A stretch of DNA of 64,000 nt from Algoriphagus lacus (GCF_003583985.1 NZ_QXML01000003.1:310001-374000), one strand, 5' to 3'. Counted from the first letter of the stretch, positions 1 to 9,066 are shown. The notes: generated from the letters alone by a model not told the origin. Translations and numbers: made by a program.

Positions 1-688
1 AGGTCCAAATCGAACTTACATTGCCCAAAGAATCGGTGAATGGATTGTCTGATGGGATGGTTCCGTCATCCTTTACACGGTGGATTTTTCCATGCGCATT
101 GTTCAGATTTTGGGCATTCATTGGAATGTTTCCTTTGTCTCCATTGGAGAAATACATGTAGCCTTCGTTGTCGAAAATGATTCTGCTGCCAAAGTGACGG
201 CCACCTTTCCAAGCTGGACCTGCAGTGATCAAATCCTCCTGCTGAACGGCAGTGTTACCTTCCAGCTTGAATCGCATGATTGTGGTTGCAGCGGTGCTAT
301 CCTCGAAATTCTTTGCGTAGGAAATGTAAATCCAACCGTTCTCAGCATACTTTGGATGCACTGTAATATCAAGCAATCCGGCTTGATTTACGTTGTGAAC
401 AGCAGGGAGTCCTTGGATCTTTTCTCCGGTAAATTTGTCGTCTTTGAAAATCAGGATTTCTCCTTTTCGCTCAGTGACCAACATTCTTCCGTCAGGAAGC
501 CAGGTCATTCCCCAAGGATTTTCAAGCTTATCATAAAGTGTATCCACTTTGATCAGCAACTTTTCAGTTTGAGTGGCAAAGGTCTCGTCAATTGGCTCAA
601 CTGCGGGCTCTTTTGGTCCGCAAGCAGTCCAAAGGGAAACAGCACCGGCCAAAATCACAAGAGGTAAATAATGTTTGTTTGAAGACAT
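1..688 (-). CDS. Glucose/sorbosone dehydrogenase-like lipoprotein (partial, 3' end outside window)
   Basis: Only the first 229 residues are inside the window; the gene runs off the left edge, so it is open at its 3' end. Translating the minus strand from the ATG at 688 gives a hydrophobic signal ending in WTAC with Cys23, which suggests a lipoprotein exported across the inner membrane. The mature part has the opening of the soluble PQQ-dependent sugar dehydrogenase (YliI/GSDH) propeller: LENPWGMTWLPDGRMLVTER, then NQAGLLDITVHPKY, GRHFGSRI and NNAHGKIHRV. Family members oxidise sugars in the periplasm; the substrate here cannot be told. It lies downstream of fbp on the same strand, 63 bp away. 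A long ORF on the opposite strand (80-667) is its antisense shadow. Confidence 0.88.
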   Translation of the reverse strand, partial: MSSNKHYLPLVILAGAVSLWTACGPKEPAVEPIDETFATQTEKLLIKVDTLYDKLENPWGMTWLPDGRMLVTERKGEILIFKDDKFTGEKIQGLPAVHNVNQAGLLDITVHPKYAENGWIYISYAKNFEDSTAATTIMRFKLEGNTAVQQEDLITAGPAWKGGRHFGSRIIFDNEGYMYFSNGDKGNIPMNAQNLNNAHGKIHRVKDDGTIPSDNPFTDSLGNVSSIWT

Positions 689-751
689 AGATTCAGGTTT
701 TTTCAGGTTGTAAGTTACAGCTAAAGATTCGTATTCAGAATAAAATCTTGT

Positions 752-1798
752 TTAATGGGAAATAGCGGTGATTTCCGATTCGAAACATTGGATCATTTGT
801 TCGGCATCGTCCACCATGTTTTGTGAGCCGATGAACAACGGAGTCCTTTGATGAAGACTTTCCGGCTGGATGTCCAGAATCCGTTGCTTTCCATCGCTTG
901 CTTTTCCTCCAGCCTGCTCGATCAGGAAGGCCAAAGCATTGGCCTCGTACAGTAGGCGAAGTTTTCCGCTTGGGTTTTTTGAGGTGGCAGGATACAGGTA
1001 AATCCCTCCCTTGAGCAGATTTCGATGAAAGTCAGCCACCAAGCTACCGATGTAACGGGACTGGAACCGTTTTTCCTTGCAGGAAAAAACATAGGATTTG
1101 ATCCCTGAGCTCCACTCCATTTCCAATCCTTCATTGATGGAATAGATTGTTCCGTTTTTAGGCGCTTGAATATCGGGGTGTGAAAGAAAAAATTCGCCTA
1201 AGCTGTTTTCATAGGTAAATCCATTTACCCCAAACCCAGTGGTGTAGACCAGCATTGTGGAGGAGCCATAAAGTACATATCCCGCTGCTACTTGCTGATT
1301 ACCTGGTTGCATGATGTCCTCGGCCGTAATAGGACTGCCGATTGGAGTTTTTCTTCTGTAAATGGAAAAGATAGTCCCGATGCTGATATTCACATCAATG
1401 TTGGAACTGCCGTCCAGGGGATCGATGGCAACTACATATTTTCCTGAATTGTTTTGGAGGTCGATTACAGCATCCTCTTCTTCTGAGACGATGGCGCAGA
1501 CTTCGCCTCCTTTGCTCAGTGCCCGCATGAACCTGATATTTGCGATCACATCCAACTTTTGTTGTTCTTCGCCTTGAATGTTGGTTTGTCCAAAAGCGCC
1601 TCCGATATTGGCTAAGCCGGCGCGGTTGGTCTCCCGATTGACTATCTTCGCAGCCAAGGCGATGTCCCGGAGCAGTTGAGAAAGTTCACCGGAAGCAAAT
1701 GGGAAATCACTTTGCTTGAGTTTGATAAAACGGTCCAGGGTAACCCCGACCGAGTAAGCCAGATTGCTTTGATCCGGCTGGTAAGGTAAAATTTTCAT
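752..1798 (-). CDS. fbp: Fructose-1,6-bisphosphatase, class I
   Basis: Hydrolyses fructose 1,6-bisphosphate to fructose 6-phosphate in cytosolic gluconeogenesis, using divalent metal. The 348-residue length is normal for class I FBPase. Metal and phosphate-binding motifs are intact: SEEED at about 105-109 and [10 protein letters not shown] at 126-135. The sugar-phosphate binding end is also there ([20 protein letters not shown] near 278-297). The ATG at 1798 is kept because the N-terminus [15 protein letters not shown] is typical of the family. It is divergent from the aspartate kinase gene across 56 bp, in which no clear TAnnTTTG promoter box was found for either gene. Confidence 0.96.
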   Translation of the reverse strand: MKILPYQPDQSNLAYSVGVTLDRFIKLKQSDFPFASGELSQLLRDIALAAKIVNRETNRAGLANIGGAFGQTNIQGEEQQKLDVIANIRFMRALSKGGEVCAIVSEEEDAVIDLQNNSGKYVVAIDPLDGSSNIDVNISIGTIFSIYRRKTPIGSPITAEDIMQPGNQQVAAGYVLYGSSTMLVYTTGFGVNGFTYENSLGEFFLSHPDIQAPKNGTIYSINEGLEMEWSSGIKSYVFSCKEKRFQSRYIGSLVADFHRNLLKGGIYLYPATSKNPSGKLRLLYEANALAFLIEQAGGKASDGKQRILDIQPESLHQRTPLFIGSQNMVDDAEQMIQCFESEITAISH

Positions 1799-1854
1799 TA
1801 TTGGAAAAGTGCAATATTTGGGTTTATACTCTCGAAAATTAGGAAATATTCTTT

Positions 1855-3123
1855 ATGGCAAAAACCTCAGTTTATAAATTTGGAGGGGCCTCAGTCAAAG
1901 ATGGCTCTGCAGTAAGAAACTTGGCTGAAATTCTCCGTAATCGATTGCGAAAAAATATGGTAATCGTGGTTTCTGCCATGGGAAAAACCACCAATGCACT
2001 GGAATCCATTCTTGCAAAGAAGCTGAGCGGGGAAGATTTTTCTTTGAATTGTACCATTTTAAAGGAGTTTCACCAAGACATATGTCAGGAGTTATTTCCT
2101 GCAGGACATCCGGTGTTTGCCCACTTGGACAATCTCTTTCTTCAGCTCAATAATGATCTGGAAAAGAAACTCAGCCGGGACAATTACGACGAGTTTTATG
2201 ACCGAATCGTGAGCTATGGAGAAGTAATTTCCTCCAGAATTGTGGCTGAATACCTGTGTTACCAAGAGTTGATTATCCTTTGGCAAGATGCGCGAGAGGT
2301 GATTCATACCGATTCGGATTTTCGATTTGCAAAGATCGATTGGGAGAAGACCCGTAAATCCTGTCAGTCAAGCTGGAAGCCCTTGTTGGCGAATTTTCCA
2401 ATTTTGACTCAGGGATTTATTGGTTCGGATCCGAAGGGAAGGACGACTACTCTTGGCCGCGAAGGTTCGGATTTTACGGCGGCGATTTTGGCCACAAGCT
2501 TGGATGCCGCCTCGGTCACCATTTGGAAGGATGTGCCGGGGGTGCTCAATGCCGATCCCAAGCTTTTTCCAAATACCCGAAAGTTTGATGAATTGGGCTA
2601 TCGTGAAGCAGCAGAGATGACCTATTTCGGGGCATCCGTCATCCATCCCAAGACGATCAAGCCTTTGGCCAATGCTGGTATTCCCCTTTTTGTCAAGTCT
2701 TTTTTGGACCCTGAGGCACCGGGTACAAAAATTCATGAGCATGCCTCAGTTCATCACGTTCCCACGATTGTGCTTAAAAAGGATCAGATTCTGGTCAGTT
2801 TCAAGGTAACTGATTTCACCTTTATCGAAGAAAAGCACATTCACAGCGTTTATGAAAAGCTTCAAAGTCTGAAACTCCGGGTAAATATGCTTCAGCTTTC
2901 TGCAATCAGTATTTCCATCGTTATCGATACTCAATTGTTTAAGCTGGATCAGTTGATCTCAAAACTCAGGGACGAGTTTGAAATCCGGTACAACGAGGGG
3001 CTGGAATTATTGACGATTTTGCACCAACAAGAGGAGGAAATTCCTTCATTGCTGGAGGGCTATGAAGTGCTTTTGGAGCAAGCTTCCCGGAATACCTTTC
3101 AGGTAGTGAGGCGCAAAAATTAA
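1855..3123 (+). CDS. lysC: Aspartate kinase (monofunctional)
   Basis: Phosphorylates aspartate, the first step toward lysine/diaminopimelate, threonine and methionine. The 422-residue protein has the amino-acid kinase fold: KFGGASV at 8-14, VVSAMGKTTNAL at 38-49, the TTTLGREGSDFTAA block near 198-211 and WKDVPGVLNADPK near 224-236. The C-terminal 120 residues (ILVSFKVTDFTFIEEKHI onward) fit the ACT regulatory region, so feedback inhibition by an end product is likely, although which one cannot be read. There is no homoserine dehydrogenase domain. The exact paralogue name (lysC, thrA-type) is uncertain because Bacteroidota often carry several aspartate kinases. Confidence 0.93.
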   Translation: MAKTSVYKFGGASVKDGSAVRNLAEILRNRLRKNMVIVVSAMGKTTNALESILAKKLSGEDFSLNCTILKEFHQDICQELFPAGHPVFAHLDNLFLQLNNDLEKKLSRDNYDEFYDRIVSYGEVISSRIVAEYLCYQELIILWQDAREVIHTDSDFRFAKIDWEKTRKSCQSSWKPLLANFPILTQGFIGSDPKGRTTTLGREGSDFTAAILATSLDAASVTIWKDVPGVLNADPKLFPNTRKFDELGYREAAEMTYFGASVIHPKTIKPLANAGIPLFVKSFLDPEAPGTKIHEHASVHHVPTIVLKKDQILVSFKVTDFTFIEEKHIHSVYEKLQSLKLRVNMLQLSAISISIVIDTQLFKLDQLISKLRDEFEIRYNEGLELLTILHQQEEEIPSLLEGYEVLLEQASRNTFQVVRRKN

Positions 3124-3211
3124 TCGGATAAACCTATTGTATTTAGGCTGGGAGGGAATTCCCAAAGAGATTTTTCTAAATTCAGGAAATCAAACCCAAA
3201 ACCTCCAAACC

Positions 3212-4315
3212 ATGAGCACCCGAAGAGATTTTCTCCAGATAGCCGGACTTTCTACCCTTGCCTTAAGTCTTCCTTTGGCAGACACGCTTGCAGCTTCAGT
3301 TTTTTCAAAGGAGGATAAAGTTCTCCGAGTAGCTATAATGGGACTTGGCAGCTATGGAACCCGGGTGGCGGAGGCGATGAAAGAAAGCAAACGGGCCAAG
3401 CTCGTAGGTGTCATCAGTGGTACTCCTTCCAAAGTTGAGACCTGGAGGCAGAAATACGGGATTCCCGACAAAAACTGTTACAACTATGAGAATTTTGACC
3501 AGATCAAGGAAAACCCGGATATCGATGCAGTCTATGTGATCACGCCCAATTCCCTTCACAAGCCGTATGGCATTCGCGTAGCCAAAGCAGGAAAGCATGT
3601 AATCTGCGAAAAACCCATGGCACTCAATGCTGCCGAGGGCAGGGAAATGATCGCAGCATGCAAAGCTGCAGGGGTTCATTTACTGGTGGGATATCGGATG
3701 CACTTTGAAGCCAAAACGCTGGAGGTAGTTCGCATGCAGCGGGCCGGAGAATTTGGAAAAACCTTGTTTTTCCAAGGATTAAGCGGATTTATCATCGGTG
3801 ATCCCACGCAGTGGAGGCTCAATCGGGAGCTTGCCGGTGGGGGCGCCATGATGGACATCGGGATTTATTCCATCAACGGATCCAGATACATGCTGGGAGA
3901 GGAGCCGATTTGGGTGACTGCCCAAGAAGTGAAGACCGATCCGGTAAAATTTAAGGAAGGAGTCGATGAGACAATCACCTTTCAGATGGGATTTCCTTCA
4001 GGTGCCGTGGCTTCCTGTCTTTCTACGTATGCCTTGAATAACCTGGATAAATTTTACCTGGACGGGACCAAAGGATTTGCCGAGATGCAGCCTTCCACTG
4101 GCTATGGTCCGATTCAAGCTCGCACCAACAATGGTCCGATTGAGCGGGAACACATCACGCATCAGACCGTTCAGATGGATGAAATGGCAGCCATTATTCT
4201 GGATGGGAAAAAGCCTGTGATCCCGGTAGATGGAGAAGAAGGACTGAAGGATTTAGTAATTGTGGATGCGATTTATGAAGCTGTAAAAACTGGGAAAAAG
4301 GTGATGATTGGCTAA
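3212..4315 (+). CDS. Gfo/Idh/MocA-family oxidoreductase with Tat-type signal
   Basis: NAD(P)-dependent sugar or inositol dehydrogenase fold of 367 residues. The ORF is open from 3137, but the ATG at 3212 is preferred because it begins with MSTRRDFLQIAGLSTLALSL, a twin-arginine motif followed by a hydrophobic run, predicting export of the folded protein to the periplasm. The Rossmann motif GLGSYG (44-49), VYVITPNSLH (107-116) and the catalytic-site EKP (133-135) are present. The C-terminal domain contains GGGAMMDIGIYSIN. Secreted members in Bacteroidota often act in glycoside or polyol catabolism; no partner genes are adjacent, so the substrate is unknown. It converges with the acetyltransferase gene, overlapping by 4 bp. 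Confidence 0.9.
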   Translation: MSTRRDFLQIAGLSTLALSLPLADTLAASVFSKEDKVLRVAIMGLGSYGTRVAEAMKESKRAKLVGVISGTPSKVETWRQKYGIPDKNCYNYENFDQIKENPDIDAVYVITPNSLHKPYGIRVAKAGKHVICEKPMALNAAEGREMIAACKAAGVHLLVGYRMHFEAKTLEVVRMQRAGEFGKTLFFQGLSGFIIGDPTQWRLNRELAGGGAMMDIGIYSINGSRYMLGEEPIWVTAQEVKTDPVKFKEGVDETITFQMGFPSGAVASCLSTYALNNLDKFYLDGTKGFAEMQPSTGYGPIQARTNNGPIEREHITHQTVQMDEMAAIILDGKKPVIPVDGEEGLKDLVIVDAIYEAVKTGKKVMIG

Positions 4316-4818
4316 TCCCTTTCTTCCAAATTCAACTGCATCAACACCAAGGTTAGCCATTTTCCAAACTTGAAAGAAATCTCCGGCATCCGGGCGGTTT
4401 CCTTGAAGCCAAGTCTTTGGTGAAACCGGTAACTTCCTGAATTTTCGGAATCCATCCCGGCAATCATCACATGGTAGCCTTGTTCTTTGGCCTTTTCGAT
4501 CAGCTGACGCATCATCTCAGAGCCCAAGCCTTTGCCTTGGGCTTTTTCATTCAGGTAAATGGAGTGTTCGATAGTCTTATTGTAACCCGGCTTGGCCCGA
4601 AACTTTCCAAAAGTGGCATAGCCGCAAGTTTCTCCATTTATTTCCCCGACTAAAATTGGATAACCATCGCGTATTTTTTCATTAAAAAGCGTCTGTACCT
4701 CCTCCAGTGATTTGGGGTAATAATCGTAATTGTGGGAAGTGTTCAAGATGGAATCATTAATGATCGCCTGAAGCGCTTCTGCATCACTCTCCTGATAGGT
4801 TCTGATTAAATAGCTCAT
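4312..4818 (-). CDS. GNAT N-acetyltransferase, phosphinothricin/methionine sulfoximine acetyltransferase-like
   Basis: Transfers an acetyl group from acetyl-CoA to a small amine. The 168-residue protein covers a whole GNAT domain, with the acetyl-CoA loop KAQGKGLGSEM at 92-102, GEINGETCGYATFGKFR upstream and the C-terminal FHQRLGFKE. This arrangement resembles the Pat/YwnH group, which acetylates phosphinothricin or methionine sulfoximine, but the true substrate cannot be inferred. A GTG at 4821 is in frame; the ATG at 4818 is preferred because it overlaps the TGA of the kinase gene upstream (TGATG), a layout typical of translational coupling. It is the last gene of a three-gene overlapping operon with a fructosamine kinase and an LMW phosphatase. 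Confidence 0.88.
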   Translation of the reverse strand: MSYLIRTYQESDAEALQAIINDSILNTSHNYDYYPKSLEEVQTLFNEKIRDGYPILVGEINGETCGYATFGKFRAKPGYNKTIEHSIYLNEKAQGKGLGSEMMRQLIEKAKEQGYHVMIAGMDSENSGSYRFHQRLGFKETARMPEISFKFGKWLTLVLMQLNLEERD

Positions 4819-5690
4819 CACTGAAACCGTTTTACGATTTTTTCAATCCCAGGTAGATAGGCCGTACCAAAGAGATTGAGGTGGACTAACAAGGGGTAGA
4901 GATTGTAGATTCCCATCCGGGATTCAAACTCCGGTTCCAGTGGAACAATGGATTCATAAGCCTCATAAAATCTCGAATCAAATCCTCCAAAAAGTCTGGA
5001 AAAGGCCAAATCCATCTCCCGATGGCCATAATAAATTGCCGGATCAATCAAGCAAGGCTTTCCCTCCTGATCACAAATGACATTTCCTGACCAGAGATCT
5101 CCGTGAAGAAGAGCTGGTTTTTCTTTGGGGAAAAGGGATTCCAATTGAGAATAAATAGCCTGGAATTTTTTTAAAAAATCCAGTGGAATCAATCGGTCGA
5201 AGTAGGCTTTTCCCAACATGGGTTCAAGTCGCTGTTCGATGAAAAAATCCAGCCAATTTTCAGTGGGATGATTTTTCTGATGTAAAGACGCTATGTAATT
5301 GTCGGAATCCAAGCCAAACTCCTTGGCATTGTTCAGATGAAGATGTGCCAAACCCAAGCCCAAATCTTCCCAATATTCCAATTGCTGCCGGGAGCTATGA
5401 ATATATTCGGAAAGGAGGTAATTGTAATCCTCGATCCTGCCATGTCCAAAGGTCTGGGGGATTTTTAGAAAAGTGGATTTCCGGAGTTTTTGAAGCCCTT
5501 CGGATTCTTTGGCGAGGATGTTTCGCTCATGGTCAAAGTTTAGCTTTAAAAAGAAAACACCTTCTGAGGTGTCCAGACGGATTCCCTGATTGTGATTTCC
5601 AGCAGCGATCAAACTTGCAGATTTTAGCTGGGCCAGAGGGCCCAAAGTTTCAAAAAGTACCTGCTCGTAGATCTGGTGCTGATCAAGCAT
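4818..5690 (-). CDS. Fructosamine kinase family protein (probable ribulosamine/erythrulosamine 3-kinase)
   Basis: Likely phosphorylates C3 of ketoamines on glycated amines or proteins, making them unstable so that the free amine is regenerated. The 290-residue length matches FN3K proteins. Visible landmarks are the ATP lysine in FFLKLNF (Lys49), the catalytic loop HGDLWSGN (His196, Asp198, Asn203), the metal Asp in LIDPAIYYGHREMDLAFS (Asp216) and YNLYPLLVHLNLFG near the C-terminus, all characteristic of FN3K rather than antibiotic phosphotransferases. The start at 5690 overlaps the upstream phosphatase by 8 bp and the stop overlaps the acetyltransferase start by 1 bp, so the three are surely co-translated. 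Bacterial FN3K homologues are known to prefer ribulosamines and erythrulosamines. Confidence 0.92.
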   Translation of the reverse strand: MLDQHQIYEQVLFETLGPLAQLKSASLIAAGNHNQGIRLDTSEGVFFLKLNFDHERNILAKESEGLQKLRKSTFLKIPQTFGHGRIEDYNYLLSEYIHSSRQQLEYWEDLGLGLAHLHLNNAKEFGLDSDNYIASLHQKNHPTENWLDFFIEQRLEPMLGKAYFDRLIPLDFLKKFQAIYSQLESLFPKEKPALLHGDLWSGNVICDQEGKPCLIDPAIYYGHREMDLAFSRLFGGFDSRFYEAYESIVPLEPEFESRMGIYNLYPLLVHLNLFGTAYLPGIEKIVKRFQ

Positions 5691-6168
5691 ACAATTGGTG
5701 TGTCTCCTTTATTTTCGTCACAAAGCTGTGGATTGATTCATCGAGGATTCGGAAAATTTCCTCAAAGCCTTCTTCTCCCCCGTAATAAGGATCTGGCACC
5801 GGGAGTCCTTCCCAACCCGGCACAAAATCCCGCATCAGGAATATTTCTTTATCCGGAAAACTGAATCGAACTTTTAGGTTATTCAAATTGCGCAGATTGT
5901 TGTCATCCATGGCAATGATATAGTCGAAATCCCTAAAGTCTGTCCGGTTTACCTGTCTTCCTCGGTGATTGATTTTAAGTCCGTTCCTTTGGGCACACCG
6001 AATGGTTCGTTCATCCGGAAGTTCTCCGATGTGAAAGTCAGAAGTACCGGCACTGTCTGATTTGAATTGGCCAGACAATCCCAAGGCCTGAATTTTATGG
6101 TTAAAAATGGCCTCAGCGAGCGGTGAACGACAAATATTTCCCAAACAAACGAATAGAACTGTAATCAT
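5683..6168 (-). CDS. Low-molecular-weight protein-tyrosine-phosphatase family protein
   Basis: Cysteine-dependent phosphatase of 161 residues with the P-loop VCLGNICRSP (Cys8, Arg14) right at the N-terminus and the general-acid loop DPYYGG (Asp126) near the end, so the active site is complete. It is the first gene of the operon and overlaps the fructosamine kinase by 8 bp. LMW-PTP relatives linked to FN3K homologues are known to dephosphorylate ribulosamine 5-phosphate and erythrulosamine 4-phosphate, which would feed the kinase its substrate. That role is an inference from context; action on phosphotyrosine proteins cannot be excluded. Confidence 0.93.
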   Translation of the reverse strand: MITVLFVCLGNICRSPLAEAIFNHKIQALGLSGQFKSDSAGTSDFHIGELPDERTIRCAQRNGLKINHRGRQVNRTDFRDFDYIIAMDDNNLRNLNNLKVRFSFPDKEIFLMRDFVPGWEGLPVPDPYYGGEEGFEEIFRILDESIHSFVTKIKETHQLYA

Positions 6169-6339
6169 ACTAACTGATAAACTTATGCTGGACAGGAAGT
6201 TTTTAAAAAGGAGAGCTTTGAAAGTAATTATTTTTCAGGGGATTTGCATTCCTGGGATTTCAATTTTGAAACATTTTTTTTCAAGGTTTTTATTCTGGCC
6301 CTATTTGATTGAAAAAATGCGCATTTAAGATTGAATGGC

Positions 6340-6347
6340 TACTTTTG
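6340..6347 (+). promoter_or_regulatory. Candidate -7 box (TACTTTTG) for waaA, possible leaderless start
   Basis: TACTTTTG matches the Bacteroidota -7 consensus TAnnTTTG. It ends 5 bp before the waaA ATG at 6352, so a normal start point would fall on or next to the start codon. No good -33 TTG lies at the usual distance. Confidence 0.35.
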
Positions 6348-6351
6348 AAGG

Positions 6352-7599
6352 ATGAATTTGCTTTACCGTCTGTTTTTCCTCTTAGTCCCGGGTTTTTTGA
6401 ATTTAATAAAGCCCTTTTCTTCAAAGCTGAGGCATTTTTTGGATGGAAGAGGTTCAATAATTGAAGACTTGAAGAATTTCCGGAATTCTAATCCAGGCCA
6501 TTTGGTTTGGTTTCATGTTGCCTCCCTTGGAGAATATGAGCAGGCGCGTCCGGTAATTGCAGGTCTTAAAACCAAATGGCCTGAGTTGACTTTGGTAATT
6601 AGCTTTTTCAGTCCATCCGGCTATGATCATGTGATCAAAAAGCCACAGATCCATGTGGATTTCATCACCTATTTGCCCTTGGATCGAAAAAGTTGGGCAG
6701 ATCAATTTGTGAAAGCACTAAATCCAGAATTGGCCTTTTTTGTGAAGTACGATCTTTGGTTTCATCATATTCAAGCCTTGAAAAAAAATAGGATACCTGT
6801 TTTTTTGATTTCGGCGAGTTTGAGGGAGAATCAAAGTTTTTTTGGGGTATTTGGCGGATTTTTCAGGCAGAATTTATTTTCGATGGATTGGATTTTCACT
6901 CAGAACCAAAGGAGTATTGACCTGTTGCGGGGAATTGGATTTCATCAGTGTAGCATTGCCGGAGACACCCGATTTGACAGGGTGGCCGCGACCGCTGCAG
7001 CTCCAAAAGCTCTTCCTGAGATCAAGCAATGGATCGATCATCAGCCGGTGATTGTTGTAGGTTCGGCATGGGAGGAAGATATGAAGCTGTTGATTCCTTT
7101 AATCAATGCCTATCCAGTTTATCGCTGGATTATTGCTCCCCATGATTTGAACTCCGAACCTATGGACCGATGGGCCTCCCAACTCCGGGTAGAAACCAAG
7201 AAATATTCCGACTGGGATCCATCCGACTCCAATTCCGTGTTGTTCATAGATAATATCGGAATGCTTTCTTCTTTGTATCAGTTTGCGAAAGTTGCGTATG
7301 TCGGTGGAGCTTTTGGGAAGGGGCTTCACAATATTTTGGAGCCACTTGGGTTTGGTGTTCCCGTGATTTTTGGAAAGGTAAAAAGGGAGGTCAAATTTCC
7401 TGAGGCAGCACAGAGTATACAGGAAGGCTGTGGGTTTTCAGTGGAAGATGAAAAGTCACTTTTTGAGATCTTTGAAAAATTGGAAACCCCCGATTTTTAT
7501 GAAAAATCAGTCGATTCTGCTCAAAAATGGGTAAAATCGAATCTTGGAGCTGCAGATCGAATTCTGGAAAAGGTCTCCGAGTTAGGCCTCGTAAAATGA
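6352..7599 (+). CDS. waaA: 3-deoxy-D-manno-octulosonic acid (Kdo) transferase
   Basis: Transfers Kdo from CMP-Kdo to the lipid A precursor at the cytoplasmic face of the inner membrane, an early step of LPS core assembly. The 415-residue protein has an N-terminal membrane-anchoring hydrophobic segment (residues 4-19), the HVASLGEYEQARP motif at 55-67 with the family's catalytic glutamate (Glu61), and the C-terminal GT-B signature VGGAFGKGLHNILEPLGFGVPV. It overlaps rsgA by 4 bp (ATGA), so the two are co-translated. The start at 6352 fits the family's N-terminus. Whether it adds one or more Kdo residues is not visible. Confidence 0.93.
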   Translation: MNLLYRLFFLLVPGFLNLIKPFSSKLRHFLDGRGSIIEDLKNFRNSNPGHLVWFHVASLGEYEQARPVIAGLKTKWPELTLVISFFSPSGYDHVIKKPQIHVDFITYLPLDRKSWADQFVKALNPELAFFVKYDLWFHHIQALKKNRIPVFLISASLRENQSFFGVFGGFFRQNLFSMDWIFTQNQRSIDLLRGIGFHQCSIAGDTRFDRVAATAAAPKALPEIKQWIDHQPVIVVGSAWEEDMKLLIPLINAYPVYRWIIAPHDLNSEPMDRWASQLRVETKKYSDWDPSDSNSVLFIDNIGMLSSLYQFAKVAYVGGAFGKGLHNILEPLGFGVPVIFGKVKREVKFPEAAQSIQEGCGFSVEDEKSLFEIFEKLETPDFYEKSVDSAQKWVKSNLGAADRILEKVSELGLVK

Positions 7600-8519
7600 A
7601 AGGAAGAGTCATCAAATCCACCGGAAGTTGGTATGTCGTTCAAACGGACGGAGGAATCGTTTCTGCCCGGCTCAAGGGTAAATTTAAGCAAGACGAGCTC
7701 AAGCTGACCAATCCGATTGCGGTAGGTGACTTGGTGGAGTTGGAAAAAGAACCCGGACAAGAGACTGCTGTTATTTTGGAAATTCTTCCCAGAGAAAATT
7801 ATGTGATCCGAAAGTCAACCCGCAAGCAGCACTTTTCCCACATCATAGCCAGCAATCTTGATCAAGCGATTTTGGTCATTACCATGAAAAAGCCAAGAAC
7901 TTCACTTGGATTCATTGATCGATTTTTGGTCAGTACGGAGAGTTTTCGAATTCCTGCGATGCTGGTTGTAAACAAAATGGATCAACTCGAAGGAGAGGAT
8001 GAAGTAGAGTGGCTTCGGGTTATCCATGAGATCTATGAACCACTTGGGTATCCGGTTTTGGAAGTTTCAGCCTTGACGGACATGGGGCTTAAAGAGAAGT
8101 TTTTGCCTTTTATTCAGGGGAAATCTAGTTTGATTTCTGGACATTCCGGGGTAGGGAAGTCTACTTTGCTCAATGCCTTGGTACCCGAAGCTAGACAGGA
8201 TACTAAGGAAATTTCCTTCTACAGCGCCAAAGGGGTTCATACTACGACTTTTGCTGAGCTTTTCCCATTACCTGAAGGTGGAGATCTGATTGATACTCCG
8301 GGGATCAAGGAATTTGGGATATTGGATGTGGAGGAAAATGAACTTTCCCACTATTTCCCGGAAATGCGTAAATACCTTGGGCAATGCAAATACAACAATT
8401 GCACCCATGTCAATGAGCCGGGATGTGTGGTTCGAAAAAAACTAGAAGAAGGTTATATTCATCCTTACCGATACCAAAGCTATCTCAATATCCTACATGA
8501 AGAGGACAGTCATCGCTGA
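7596..8519 (+). CDS. rsgA: Ribosome small subunit-dependent GTPase A
   Basis: Circularly permuted GTPase that assists late 30S subunit maturation. Of the possible starts, the ATG at 7596 (MKGRVIKSTGSWYVV) is chosen; the ORF extends to 7527 but that part lies inside waaA. The 307-residue product has an N-terminal OB fold (residues 1-70), G4 NKMD near 126, G1 GHSGVGKST near 182, G3 DTPG near 232, in the permuted order of this family, and an intact zinc site CKYNNCTHVNEPGC (CX4CXHX5C). The coupling to waaA is probably transcriptional convenience. Confidence 0.96.
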   Translation: MKGRVIKSTGSWYVVQTDGGIVSARLKGKFKQDELKLTNPIAVGDLVELEKEPGQETAVILEILPRENYVIRKSTRKQHFSHIIASNLDQAILVITMKKPRTSLGFIDRFLVSTESFRIPAMLVVNKMDQLEGEDEVEWLRVIHEIYEPLGYPVLEVSALTDMGLKEKFLPFIQGKSSLISGHSGVGKSTLLNALVPEARQDTKEISFYSAKGVHTTTFAELFPLPEGGDLIDTPGIKEFGILDVEENELSHYFPEMRKYLGQCKYNNCTHVNEPGCVVRKKLEEGYIHPYRYQSYLNILHEEDSHR

Positions 8520-8571
8520 TTGGCTTTGAATCCAATCCAAATTGGCCTAATTTTCATCTTTAAAACATCCT

Positions 8572-9063
8572 ATGAGCGAAGTACTCAATCATAAGCAGGT
8601 CGGGCAAAAAGTCACCCGAATGACATTCGAGATTTATGAACGAAACCTGAATTCGGCCGGAGTGGTTTTCGCTGGAATTACCGGAATGGGTATGACTTTG
8701 GCGAATTTACTTGCCGCCGAACTCAAAAAGATTTCGCCAATGAAAGTTGAGGTGGTCGAAGTTATTTTGGACAAGAAAGCGGTTTCCAAATCAGAAGTTG
8801 AGCTCTCCCAAAGTCTCGAACTAAGCAAAAAAACCATCATTCTCGTAGATGACGTCCTGAATACCGGAAAGACTTTGGTGTACGCTATGAAACCTTTTCT
8901 AGATCAGGAAATCCATAAAATGGAAATTGCCGTGCTTGTCAACCGAAGCCATGGTCTATTCCCTGTCAGGCCGGATTACACCGGTTTTGAATTGGCAACC
9001 ACGCTGAGCGAACATATCCGCGTGGATTTTTCCGAAAATAAGTATTCGGTCTATCTCCACTAA
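8572..9063 (+). CDS. Phosphoribosyltransferase (PyrR-like, type I)
   Basis: A 163-residue type I phosphoribosyltransferase; the PRPP-binding loop VDDVLNTGKT is at 92-101 and an upstream GITGMGMTLA segment supplies the other phosphate-binding loop. It most resembles the PyrR/uracil-type group used in pyrimidine control or salvage, but regulation by RNA binding cannot be judged and no pyr attenuator was seen nearby. The stop is only 3 bp from the panB start, so the pair is a transcription unit. The function is open: a salvage enzyme for a nucleobase or a regulatory PRTase are both possible. Confidence 0.8.
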   Translation: MSEVLNHKQVGQKVTRMTFEIYERNLNSAGVVFAGITGMGMTLANLLAAELKKISPMKVEVVEVILDKKAVSKSEVELSQSLELSKKTIILVDDVLNTGKTLVYAMKPFLDQEIHKMEIAVLVNRSHGLFPVRPDYTGFELATTLSEHIRVDFSENKYSVYLH

Positions 9064-9066
9064 ATC

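Noticed and set aside
80..667. 195-codon plus-strand ORF at the left edge
   Set aside because: It is antisense to a clear sugar dehydrogenase reading on the minus strand (signal sequence plus recognisable propeller blocks) and has no family signature itself.
6107..6328. 73-codon plus-strand ORF upstream of waaA
   Set aside because: Partly antisense to the phosphatase gene, has a low-complexity hydrophobic reading, and ends before the -7 box.
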